Position numbers and translations under genes: made by a program. The notes under the pieces are model-generated. The model did no database searches. It saw only the letters and a program-made list of their open reading frames with translations, and was not told the DNA's origin. A DNA stretch of 64,000 nt from Neoscytalidium dimidiatum. Lineage: Eukaryota > Ascomycota > Dothideomycetes > Botryosphaeriales > Botryosphaeriaceae. Shown here piece by piece: positions 48,331 to 58,903 of the stretch. How positions within the stretch are numbered: the stretch's first letter is position 1; every line of letters begins with the position of its first letter. The DNA is taken from positions 2,728,001-2,792,000 of the forward strand of contig CM074701.1 in the NCBI GenBank assembly GCA_037367355.1, read 5' to 3'.

Positions 48331-50357
48331 GTGTGGTCTGCACGCTCCCTCTTCTTTTCCCATCCCGAACCCCCCCACCCCCCTCCCCTGCTATCTCCAC
48401 TTTGCTGCGCCGCTGCTCGCTCCGCTCTGTCGCTCGCTCGCTAGCTCGGCCGCCTTTTCCGTCCGGGCAACCTGGCTCGAGCGAGGGAAGGGAGCGACGT
48501 TCGACATGAAACATGTCTCTCGAAGGGGCACTGGCTTTTGTGCAATCAGGGAAGCGGCGGCAGGGCGGTGCAAGAGCGAGCGAGGTGTGGGAATTTCGCC
48601 CATGCAGGTACCCAGGGCTGTATACGCCCACGCCTGCCGGTGGTCCATGACTGTGGCGATGCTATCTCTCTCTTTTTCTCCGTTCCCATCTTGCGCCTCT
48701 TTCGTTCGTCATCTCTCGCCTGCGATTCATAGTTGGCGTTTTCGCTATGCTTAAAAAAAAAGGCTCAGAATCGCTTGCTGCCGCGTGGGTATCCACTTTC
48801 CCCTTTATGCAAACGGGCGGGCAATTGAGATCGGAGAGATAAGAAAAGAACAGAGGCACGGGATGACGCGCGTTGAGACGTCAAAGGATTACTACGTAGA
48901 CGTTGTTGAAGTCGTATCTGCACATCCGTGTCTGGCTCGTAGTCGGATTCCCTTTCGGACAGTGACCAAAGGTTGTACATAATTCTCTTATACACAACGC
49001 GGGGTCCGTTAGCCCCGTCGAGCGTCAGCCCTCCGAGACATCAGACAATAGGGCCGGAGGGCTGGACACAGGGCGATAGGGTGTGGTCAGGGATCATTAC
49101 GCGAAGGGTGTGCGCCATTTGCGGCAGGGTGATGGTGGTCTCGCCAGGTACGGCAAAAACCTGGTTGACCGACGGAGCGCAAGTGCGGAGATGGATTTGC
49201 ACGGGCGGAGAAAAGGCGAAGTACAACATTGTGATCTATCAATCGTCACATCGGGCGCTCTTTTGGCGTGCTTTGCCATTTATTGGGGACGGGACGGTGC
49301 GTTGCCAATGCATGCGCGATTATCAACGCTAGTTTAGTAAAGGGCAGCCCGTGAGCGGTTTGATGAGGACGGTGCTGCTGGGCTGCCAGGCTGACGAGCT
49401 GGTGGCTGCCTGTTAGCCTGCTGGGAGCAGTGCGAACCTTGTCTGCCTCGTTCTGCCGTGCAGGCGCTGCAGACGCTGGCGCTGCAGACAATGAATAATG
49501 CTCATGCTCTGGAGTGCTGGTCTATACGAGGCGGAGGTAAGGATCGGCTCTAGCAGGGGTCGTTGGGATGATGGTGCGCTTGACGATGGCGTGGCGTCAG
49601 GAACGGGACAAGGCCGGGAGCCAGGGATGCTGTCGGACTTTGGGTGTGGGTGGTGTGGTGCGGGCTGGCGGGCGGCAGACAAGGGCTGGCCAGGTGGGCT
49701 GGCTGCGACCGAAAGCGGGAGAAACGGTGTGAGGCTTCTCGCAGCCGCCGTGACTCGATCAGAGGCAGGCGACGAGAGAGGCGCGGGACGTTGGCAGCGA
49801 CGGGATCCAGGCGAGCGGACAGGCCGGGATGGCAGGCGGGCTTGGCTTTCGCGGGGAAAGAAGGGCGTTCATGGCTGCTTTTCCGCCAGTTGGTGGCCCA
49901 GAGCAGCAGTGCGTGCAGGGACAGGCCCGGGACGGGGGCCTTTGCTGCCTAAGGTTTTGCCAGTGCTGCTACGGTGTATTGGGATTCGCGGCTCGTGGCT
50001 TTCTCCTCTACGGGCAGGACGAGCAGCGGTAGCCGCTTTCCCTCTCTGTCCAGCCAGCACGGAGCTTTTCCTGCTGGCCTGGTTGTGTGTCTCGCTGGCC
50101 GGCATCACCCAGCCACCAGCAGCAACCCGGGAGCCCGCTGCGACCGGGGGCGGGGCTGAAAGCTCATCCGCCCAACGGTCGCGGCCTCTACAACCCGCGC
50201 TGCTACCGTCGCTCCCGTCCGTCTGGGCGCTCGTCTCTCCAAACGCCCTACCGTCCGCCTCTTGTACCCACCAGTGCCACAGTGCCACCTCCGGACGCCT
50301 GCGGATTGACGACAGACAGGACGCGAGTGCGACGCGCGCCAGCGCTTACGCCTGCGT

Positions 50358-50402
50358 CCTGCCCTGCCCTGCCCTGCCCTGCCCTGCCCTGCCCTGCCCT
50401 GC
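50358..50402. repeat. Pentanucleotide array (CCCTG)n
   Basis: About nine perfect CCCTG copies, trailing into GCTCTGCTCTG variants. The period is not a multiple of three, so the frames crossing it are unlikely to be coding. Confidence 0.9.
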
Positions 50403-50469
50403 TCTGCTCTGCGCTGCCATGGTGGCCCCGACCAGCCAGCGCCCACGCCAGCCGACAGGTTTTGCCGAC

Positions 50470-50501
50470 TGCGCCTGCGCCTGCGCCTGCGCGTGCGCGT
50501 G
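50470..50501. repeat. GCGCCT/GCGCGT hexamer array
   Basis: About five units of GCGCCT drifting to GCGCGT, 70 bp after the CCCTG array. Confidence 0.75.
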
Positions 50502-53017
50502 GTGGCCGCCTTCCTGCCAATGCCGAGAACTTTAGCAAATTGGGCAATCTCTCTGACTCGTCCTCGATGCTGCACCAAGCCGGTAGCTGCAGTAGTTAGT
50601 GCGCTGCTCGTCCACCAGCGGCCCTGGCCCAATAGTCCGGTTTGCAGATGGTGTGTGTGGTGGATTGCTGACAGTGGTGCGGGTGTGCAGCTTCTCAACC
50701 TCTTTTCACCCAGGCCATGCGTGAGTGTTTAGCTTCTTCCAGCCTGTCCACCGAGGCCGAGGGCGAGGATGAGAGACAACCAGCATTCGTACGTCCGTAA
50801 TGCCCTACGTCCGTCGGCATGTACTGCACCGTACCTCCGGGTGTGCTGGACGTGCTTGGAGAGACGACGGCCAGGCGGCAGGAGAAGCAGCAGGTAGGTA
50901 AGGCCAGATGCAGAGGCGGAACCTGGATTCTCTCTTCTATTTCTTTTGCTCCCTCCGAGTCTCCGCCTTCTTTCCTTTACTCAAAGAGGCAATCTGTACC
51001 ACGCGACACTAGCCCGGTTGCCCTGCGTCGTCCGCTCTCCAAAGAAGCGAAAAGCTTTCCTGCCGAAGCTTCGAACGGCTTGCACAGCAAATCACCATCG
51101 CGTTGCGAAGCGTCCCTGAACCGGGCAGCTGGAGTTGGACGGGCTGCTTTTGCCGGCGGCTGCAAATGGCGATCGTCTCGCGGCGGCAGGAGCAAGGCTG
51201 CTGCTCGGCCGGGTTCTCTTTTCCTCTGTTTGGAAGAAGGCGAGAGAAGAGGGGGAAAGGTTTACTGCAAAGGGCATGATCGCCTATCAGTGGACGGGAG
51301 CCTGCATGGGCGAAACGAGGGAGCGAACGGCGTGGCTGGGGCCGGCGCGATAGATCAAGGCTCGGGGGGAAATTCTGGGGATGGGCGTGGCTATCGCTTG
51401 ATAAGGTTTGGATTGGCCGCGTTCTGGATGGGTGAAGATGGAGAGGTGGATGCTGCGGCCGAACTCAGACCTCGGCCGCTTTTCATCTCTTTTGAGCACA
51501 GCGAGAGACGTCTCAAAGCGCGTAAGACGTGCTGACAGCGGTACAGTCGCGCCCCGCTGTAGCATCGGCCAAGGCGTCGCTGTTGCGCAAAGGCTGAGGA
51601 AGCGTTGGCTCGCTGCATCGTCCAGGCGGCCCGAGCGCAGGCGACGGACACTTGAGTGCCTGCGATCCATCCCACGATTCGTTCCGGCTTCCGATAAGCT
51701 CCAGCGCTCGCAATTCGCTGCTCAACCTCGACCCTCACCAGAGACGCTGTTAACGTCAATCCATTCATCATGCCGCCCTTGATAGGCTTCTGGCTGGCCC
51801 CGTTCCGCCCTGACGCTGTACGCGTCCATCGCCGCGCCCGCCGCGGAGCGCCGCCAGCTCCGCCCAGCGTGAGCCACCACCGCCGCCGCAGATAGTGGCA
51901 GCAATCAGTGCCATTCGACTGGAAGCGGTGCGCCGAAGCCACGCTACGATGGGTAACAATGGCTGAGACTCACGAGCGCGCGTGCCATCTGTCACCGGGT
52001 ATGACGAAGTGAAGAAGCCAGCCTTGCGACACTTTGCAATATCAACAACCTCGACCAACACTGCGCGCTGACTGAGGTGAGGCGCGACTGCCGCTCGTTT
52101 TGGGAGGTTGACTCTGCGCGCTCAGCTGCCAAGCCCAGCGGAGAATGGAGGACTACGCCTGGCGGAAGCAGCTGCGACGCTGCGGCAGCACGCGGAATAC
52201 ACAGCGTGGCTCTGAACGAAGGCCTAGCGTTGCAGCCAGCGCTGGTGGCATATCCGTACCCTCCTATCAAATTCCCCTCGATGCTTGCTCGTGCGGGCCA
52301 ATCTCTCGGCGCTGGCCTCCCAGCTGGGGCGTCCGACGGCATCTCCGCTCCAATGCCCCCTCCATCCTTGCCTATCGCCCGTCATACTTGCGATCCCCGC
52401 CAGGCAATTGGGTCCCGTCCCAGCCCAAGCCTGACGGATGGACCCGGCACCCCGTCACACCCAGCAATCTGGAGGGGCGGAATTTTTTTAGTAGATGCTC
52501 GTTGTAACTGAATGTTCACCACTCGCCCAGCTGCTATATAGCCGCTGCTCCCGTTATTATCGTTTGTGCACGAGGCGCGCTGCTGCTTTTCCTTGTGCAA
52601 CCCTACCCACGCTTGCCTGCTTGGGCGTCACGAGTCTGCGGAAAGACAGTCGGCCGTCTTTATCTTGTTTGCTGTCTTATCGGCTTGAATTACTCGCTCA
52701 CCTGCGGCATAGCTACATTTGTTATTTATATCCTCCCTCGATTCCCGTGAGCCGGTCGAGAGTGTTTGCGCGCCTTGTCGTCGACGCTTACCACGTGGAT
52801 ATCAACCTTTGGGACTGTCTCCTGCCCACCAGGAAACCTTACGCGATTGCTGGAGCCCGCGAAACCGTCGAGGTCCAATAATTGTTAGAATTCCAGGCGC
52901 GATCCGATACCTCCAGCTGATACTCAATTCACTTGCCCGAACCACAGCAGAAGCTCCCGGCATAGCCTGTTCCGAGTCATTTTTCTCCTCAGTTCAACCT
53001 GAATATACACAGCAACC

Positions 53018-54760
53018 ATGGGCGCGTCAAAAGAGATTGCCGAGTCGGAGCGGCGGCACTCCTTCATGGAAGGAGATGTGAAGAGCATCGACGCTGATGC
53101 GGCAAAGCTGGCCGAGATGGGCTATACCCAAGATATGCAGCGTAACTTCAGCGTATGGTCTGTATTGGGAGTTGGTTTCTCCTTGACGAACAGTTGGTTT
53201 GGTATCTCGGCGGCGCTGGTGACGGGCATCAACTCCGGTGGTCCTTTACTCATTGTCTACGGCATCATGATCATCGCTCTGATCTCCGTATGCGTCGGCA
53301 TCTCATTGTCAGAGCTGGCTAGCGCTCTTCCGAATGCTGGAGGCCAGTACTTCTGGGCCAACGAATTGGCCCCGAAGCGGTATGCCAACTTCGCTTCCTA
53401 CTTGACTGGATGGTTTGCCTGGGCAGGATCAATCTTCACCTCCGCCAGTGTCGCTCTGGCTATGGGAAGTGCAATCTGCGGTTGCTGGCAGCTGACACAT
53501 CCTGACTTGTAAGCTCCCACCCAATCAACCGTTGCATAAACGTTCATTTTCAAGAGATGACTGACGAATATGTATCAGTGTGATTGAGAGCTGGCATGTG
53601 TTTGTGACCTATCAGGTCGTCAACTTCTTCTGCTATTTCTTCAACTGCTGGGGCAAAGTGCTGCCCAAGATCTCCACAACAACACTTTACTGCTCCCTGA
53701 TCTCCTTCGCCGTAATCCTGATCACGGTCCCGGCCAAGGCACCGACGCACCAACACGCCAAGTTCGTCTTCGCTACGTTCATCAACAACACCGGCTGGTC
53801 GCAGGGCGGCATCGCCTTCATCGTCGGCCTGGTCAACACCAACTGGGCCTTCGCCTGCCTGGACTGCGCGACGCACATGGCCGAGGAGGTCCACCGGCCG
53901 GAGCGCATGATCCCGATCGCCATCATGGGCACGGTGGCCATCGGCTTCGTGACGTCGTGGTTCTACTCCATCTCCATGTTCTTCAGCATCGTCGGCGACT
54001 TCCAGGAGCTGGTCGACACGGCGACGCTGGTGCCCATCCTCGAGCTCTTCTACCGCGCCCTCGGCACCAAGGCCGGCGCCATCGTGCTCGAGAGCCTGAT
54101 CATCGTCACCGGCCTGGGCTGCCTGATCGCCTCGCACACCTGGCAGAGCCGCCTGTGCTGGAGCTTCGCCCGCGACCGCGGCCTCCCCGGCCACCAGCTG
54201 CTCGGCACCGTGCACAAGGGCCTGGACGTCCCGCTGTGGGCGCACACCATCAGCTGCATCATCGTCGCCGCCGTCGGCTGTCTGTATCTCGGCTCTTACA
54301 CCGCATTCAACAGGTCAGTCTCTCCTCCCCCCTTTTCTTCTCCTCCGCATCCCTTCAAAGACGGTTCGGCTAACTTCTTTGGGAAACATACAGCATGGTC
54401 ACCGCCTGCATCGTCCTCCTCTACGTCTCCTACTCCATCCCCGTCATCTGCCTCCTCATCAAGGGCCGCAACAACATCGAGCACGGGCCCTTCTGGCTCG
54501 GCCCCATCGGCCTCGTCGCCAACTGCGTCCTCCTCGCCTGGACCCTCTTCACCATCGTCATGTACAGCTTCCCCTACTCGAAGCCCGTCGCCGCGAGCAA
54601 CATGAACTACGTCAGCGCCGTCTACGGCGTCGTGTGCTTCATCATCGGCGTCGACTGGGTTGTTAGGGGCAAGAGGGAGTACAGGGGCCAGGGGAAGAGA
54701 CACGAGCAGGTGGAGGAGGTTGTGAGGAGGCAGGGCAGCGTCGTGTCGGGGACGGCGTGA
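53018..54760 (+). CDS. APC-superfamily permease (choline/GABA/amino-acid type)
   Basis: Three exons (53018-53508, 53579-54313, 54394-54760) encode 530 residues with about twelve membrane helices. It belongs to the fungal amino acid/choline transporter group (relatives of Hnm1, Uga4 and Bio5), proton-coupled uptake systems of the plasma membrane. The N-terminal signature is strong: MGYTQDMQRNFSVWSVLGVG, FSLTNSWFGISAALVTGINS and LSELASALPNAGGQYFWANE. Later motifs are GWFAWAGSIFTSASVALA, CATHMAEEVHRPERMIPIAI (the typical EE-x-x-x-P-x-x-x-x-P loop) and SRLCWSFARDRGLPGH. Introns of 70 and 80 bp join HPD-FVIESW and TAFNS-MVTAC. Sequence style is nearest to proteins annotated as choline transport proteins, but the substrate cannot be fixed from sequence alone. 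Start context CAACCATGG is good. Confidence 0.92.
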
Positions 54761-56757
54761 TGATTGCCGGTGGTGTCGGGCGCGTCGGAAAGTGCTTCGA
54801 TTTGGCGGATGTATCGCGTTTTTGCGGCATAATGTAGATGAATGCAGAAAGAAGTTATGATATGTTCGTTCGTTCGTCCGTCTACAGTGTTTCTAAGATG
54901 CTTAAGAAGCCAATTCACACGCATTTATATGTCGGATTCGGGTTCCATAGCGTCACAGTGGATGCTGCGGGTGGCTACTTTTCGACTTGCAAGAGTACAT
55001 TCCTAAAGGTATAGTAGTAGCCATTATTTCAAACATTAGGGTCTGTGGGTTGATGAGGCAGTGGTCCGGACACAGATGATACTAGTCTCATCTGAAAGTT
55101 ATGTCTAGGTGATTTCATTCGCACTCGCAACTTCAGCTCTGCCCTGCTGTGGTCTCAAAGTTGGTCTCTTCAACCGTCCGTTATGGCCTGGCAGGTAGAG
55201 GAGCTAAGCATCATGTGCTGAAGTAATTTCTTCAGCGCATAGGAACCCCATATTCTACCTTCCTCTTTCCAATTTGACCAATAGTGTAAAGATCCGGGAA
55301 ACTCTAAACATTTTAGCTCCTATAAAGCGCACATCTGATTTATGTATTTCGGAACTGTGGTAGCATTTTGAGCTTTATGGATAGCTTCTCTGGAGAATCC
55401 CGTTTCTTAATAGGTTGACTTCTCAATAGGTTTCTCAACAGACTTCTTAATAGGTTTCTCAATAGGTTTCTCAATAGGTTTCTCAATAGACTTCTCAATA
55501 GGTTTCTTAATCGATTTCTCAATAGGTTTCTCAATAGGTTTCTCAATAGGTTTCTCAATAGGTCTCTTAATAGACTTCTCAATAGACTTCTCAATAGACT
55601 TCTCAGTAGACTTCATGTTCATCCCGACAGCTTGGGCTGCAATGACGAACGGCTTTGCATAGTGTGAAAGGCCATATATATTGGAGCTACCAGATCATAT
55701 GTCTGACTAGACGATTCCATTCACTCCGCACGGGCTGTCTTTAAGCGGCGCTGACGGTGCCTATGTAGTAGGTCCTTGGAGCCAATATCTATCCCCGAGT
55801 TCTCGTCGAGCGTCGTGTGACAAATCGGCTTGGAGAAAGAGGGTAGTGAAAGTAAGCCATGGATAAATCAGAGCTGAGTAAAATCCCTCCCGGCTTCGAT
55901 CTTAGACCCAACGGACCACCGAAAAGGACAATAAATGATTCAAATCCTTTCTCGTGACCACAACGGCCTCCCCGGCATCATGGCCCAGGAAAGTTGTTAC
56001 GGCAACAGTGTATACGAGAGGCAGGAGTGGATGCTAAACTTTATATACTTTAACTCGGGTTTCGTCCAGCAGCCTAGATACTCGTACTAATATCGTATGC
56101 CGCTTTTAGTTGCAAACTGTATGTATTATCGTTGTTAATCCTCACATGTTTCACGTCCATGTAGATAGGTGCCTCTTTGGAAGATCAGCTGTTCGATCCG
56201 TGTTCATGCTATTCATAGATACTTACCGCATGCAGATTTCTATCACTACTGGTATCCTCCCGTACAATAGCTTTTTCGTCCTCTCCGAGAACTGGGGCTA
56301 GGCGTGCTTCAACTAAGGAGGCTACCTCGGCTGGAATGTGGCCATCCTGTCTAGGTAGTATGGAGGCATGGCCATGTGGCGCTTCTCGAAGATTTAGGAT
56401 TAGGAAAGCCTCGTAGAATTCAGCAGACTGTGATTCATGCCGCTCGTCTATTACCATAAGTCCTACGCAGACTTCATGCGTCACGATCATTTCCACAGAT
56501 GCCGAACCCGGACTCAAAGGATTCAGGAACCTCTATTTGCAGCCTCGCAGCGCAATACCGCTCTCAGGATATGGATACACGCTTTTGCCAGTCATCTCTC
56601 CCGTCCATAACGAAACCCGGAATGGATGATGATACAGCTCCCCGTCACGCCCGCCTCTACCGATTTCACCTTCCATCCCACATCGAGACAAAGAAAACCC
56701 CTCTCGGTCCATTCAAATCAACCTCGGCGACGGGAGGGAGGGGGGACCGGGCCGAAT
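54761..56757. other. 2-kb AT-rich intergenic region with a minisatellite
   Basis: Between the permease and MIC19. AT-rich, no supported gene apart from the repeat-coded frames of the 12-bp array (separate entry). The right end carries the MIC19 3' flank. Confidence 0.5.
55419..55610. repeat. 12-bp minisatellite, about 16 degenerate copies
   Basis: Tandem copies of a 12-bp unit, plus strand roughly TTCTCAATAGGT with variants ending AGAC or with TTCTTAAT. Because the period is a multiple of three, frames stay open across it: read on the minus strand (55407-55622) it gives sixteen four-residue units S/P-I-E-K after MNMK. There is no signal peptide or other sequence around it, and the frame ends just past the array. 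I treat it as a repeat first and as a possible small repeat protein only speculatively. Confidence 0.85.
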
Positions 56758-57585
56758 TCACCGTACCGTCCGCTCCACGAACTCCTTCTCCAACCGGCCA
56801 ACCTCCCTCTTGAACGCCTCGACCTCCCTCCAGCAATCCAGCGGCCTCCGGTCGTTGATGCGCAGGCACTCGACGACCTTGGCCTTGGCCTCCTCGACGG
56901 CCTTGTCCGGCTGCTCGAGCTTGCGGCGCTCCTCGAGCTTCCTGCGCAGGCCGTCGATCTCGCGCTCGACGACGGCGCGGCTCATGTCGCGGCGGCGCTG
57001 CTTCTCGGCCAGGGCGTCGGCCGAGCTGAGGCTGTCGGCCAGCTTCTCGGCGAGGGAGGGCTCGCCGTCGGTGGAGGAGGACGAGGGAGACGAGGCGGCG
57101 TCGGCGGCCGACGCGATGGCTTCTTGCAGCTCGCGCAGCCGCTGCTGCTCCTTGGCGTGCAGCTGCGAGAGCTCGCGCTCGACGCGCTTCTGGACCTGCA
57201 GCTCGAGGGCTCGGGAGCGCGTGGTGTCGGACTGTTGCGGAAGATCAGCCTTGTCCCCGTCGTGGTTATTGCCGCGTGAGTTTGCGGGCGGACGGATGGA
57301 CGAGGGTGTGAGAGTAAGAACGGAGCGACGAGGATTGGGGCAATTGAGGGCGCGCGCGCGCGTGGAGGGCAGGAAGACGGACCTGAGGGCTGTTCTGGAG
57401 CGAGTCGATCAGCTCCGACGAGAAGCGGACGGGGGCGTCGCTGGCCGGGTGGGATGGTTAGCTCCGGTCAGCTCGATCTTTTTCGCTCGGCTTCGCAACT
57501 CGCGCCATTGAGCTGTCGGTGGAAAGACATACGGAGTGAAGACATGCTGGGCGGTGCCGTCGGGTTTGGAGTTGCCCGCGCCCAT
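56758..57585 (-). CDS. MIC19: MICOS complex subunit Mic19
   Basis: Three exons (57533-57585, 57383-57440, 56758-57231) with introns of 92 and 151 bp encode 194 residues. Mic19 sits on the intermembrane-space side of the inner mitochondrial membrane and bridges Mic60 in the cristae-junction MICOS complex. Joined exons read MGAGNSKPDGTAQHVFTP, then DAPVRFSSELIDSLQNSPQ, then SDTTRSRALELQVQKRVERE. The first fits a myristoylation-type MGxxxS start and the second is the family signature. A long coiled coil follows (LSQLHAKEQQRLRELQEAI; DGLRRKLEERRKLEQ). Near the C-terminus CLRINDRRPLDCWREVEAFK carries two Cys, a CHCH-like end. The family identification rests on splicing: no single frame shows it. 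It is head to head with the Naa50-like gene, 268 bp apart. Confidence 0.92.
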
Positions 57586-57853
57586 GGTGGAAAGATTGGG
57601 ACGGATTGGCGGTCGGGGGATGGAGTAGGTGGGAGGGAGGTCGGAATTTGCGGGCGACGGGCGGAGGAGAGTGGTTAGCAGGTTGACGTCGTCGGTCGTT
57701 CCAGCAGCACAAGCCTCCGACCGGCTCGGAATGCCGTCACGTGCTGCGCGCCGCAACTACTGTCTAAGACGCGTCTTCCTCTCTCTCACTTTTTACACGT
57801 CGAACAGCCACGCTCTCCAACTTTTCGAGTGATGGCCTCGACTGCGGCGCGCG
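57586..57853. promoter_or_regulatory. Compact bidirectional promoter of MIC19 and the Naa50-like gene
   Basis: Only 268 bp separate the two divergent start codons. This interval must hold both core promoters and leaders. I see no clear TATA box. An upstream ATG at 57832 lies out of frame with the main start at 57854 and overlaps it (see findings). Confidence 0.7.
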
Positions 57854-58903
57854 ATGCTGCAAACCTCCATCACGAAATGGCTCAGCAAGCCCCGAGCCGT
57901 CATTCAGCCTGACACCAACTCCGACGCCGTGCCGTTGAAGCCGCAGCAAACAGACAAACGTGATAACGATGCAGCCGCCGACGACCCCGCCGCAGCAACC
58001 GCCCGACAATCTGCTTCCGCCGACACGACCGCCGTCGCACCCACCGCTCAAGAACCAACGGCAACAACCGCACAAAATGCCGCCGCACCTCCCGCCACCA
58101 ACGCCTCCACCAACGCGCCCACCGCAACGACGACCGCCATAACGACCCTCCCCCCGCTCTCCCCCAACATCACCCTCGCGCCCCTAACCCGCGCCACCCT
58201 CCCCTCCTTCCGGCGCCTCAACACCCTCCTCCTCGAGATCCCCTACCCGCCCAAATTCTACGACGAGATCCTCACCGACGCGACCATCTCCTCCATCACC
58301 CTCGCCGCCTTCTGGCGCAACAACAACACCAGCACCTCCTCCTCCTCCTCCTCCTCCCCCTCCTCCCCCCAAACCCCCCCAGGCATCCTCGTCGCCGGCA
58401 TCCGCTGCCGCCTCCTCGCCGCCTCGGCCGAACCGTCGCTGTTGCCGTCATCCCACCACCACCACCACCACCACCACCAGCAACCGCCTCCGCACCTCTA
58501 CATCGCCACCCTCTCGACGCTGTCCCCCTACCGCCGCCACGGCCTGGCCACGCACCTGCTGGCCGCCGTGACGCGGCGCGCCGTCGAGCAGCACGGCGCC
58601 CGCGCCGTGTACGCGCACGTGTGGGTCGCGAACGAGGCCGGCCTGGCGTGGTACCGCCGGCGCGGCTTCGGCGTGCTGCGCCGCGTCGAGGGGTACTACC
58701 GGCGGCTGCGGCCGAGCGGGGCGTGGGTGGTCTGGAGGAGGGTCGGGGTGGGGGATTTGCTCGGGGGTGGGGAGGTTGGGGCGGGGGAGGAGAGGGAGGA
58801 GGAAGAGATAGAGGAAGGGGAGGAGGAGGAGGAGGAGGAGGAGGAAGGGGAGGAGGAGGAGGAAGGGGAGGAGGAGGCGCAGCGGCGCGAAGGGACGGGG
58901 TGA
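57854..58903 (+). CDS. GNAT N-acetyltransferase, Naa50-like, with extended termini
   Basis: Intronless frame of 349 residues. The GNAT core is Naa50/San-like: ITLAPLTRATLPSFRRLNTL (about 110-130), IPYPPKFYDEIL for peptide binding, HLYIATLSTLSPYRRHGLAT with the acetyl-CoA loop R-R-H-G-L-A (about 225-230), VYAHVWVANEAGLAWYRRRG (about 253-272) and GYYRRLRPSGAWVVWRRV. Naa50 acetylates protein N-termini beginning with Met and is linked to cohesion in animals. This protein is about twice the size of human Naa50. It has a disordered Ala/Thr/Pro-rich N-terminal arm of about 100 residues beginning MLQTSITKWLSKP, Ser and His runs inside the core (S run near 157-165, H run near 201-208, coded by CTC and CAC repeats), and a Glu-rich tail. 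Core identity is confident; the arms look lineage-specific. Confidence 0.85.
   Translation: MLQTSITKWLSKPRAVIQPDTNSDAVPLKPQQTDKRDNDAAADDPAAATARQSASADTTAVAPTAQEPTATTAQNAAAPPATNASTNAPTATTTAITTLPPLSPNITLAPLTRATLPSFRRLNTLLLEIPYPPKFYDEILTDATISSITLAAFWRNNNTSTSSSSSSSPSSPQTPPGILVAGIRCRLLAASAEPSLLPSSHHHHHHHHQQPPPHLYIATLSTLSPYRRHGLATHLLAAVTRRAVEQHGARAVYAHVWVANEAGLAWYRRRGFGVLRRVEGYYRRLRPSGAWVVWRRVGVGDLLGGGEVGAGEEREEEEIEEGEEEEEEEEEGEEEEEGEEEAQRREGTG

Larger units (their letters stand above)
46147..53017. other. 6.9-kb gene desert, repeat-rich
   Basis: Between MCM1 and the permease gene. It contains MCM1 3' sequence at the left, then DNA full of T runs (46932-46946, 47400-47414, 47528-47543), CT dinucleotide arrays, a CCCTG array and GC-rich frames on both strands. 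None of the long frames (such as 49498-50535 plus) shows a domain, membrane pattern or conserved-looking composition. The rightmost 0.5 kb includes a TATA-like TATATAG near 52536 and is presumably the permease promoter or leader. I see no tRNA or other structured RNA by eye. Confidence 0.55.

Noticed and set aside
49498..50535. 345-residue plus frame and its antisense partners
   Set aside because: Runs through the CCCTG array and ends in Cys/Ala runs coded by GCGCCT repeats; no start context or motif.
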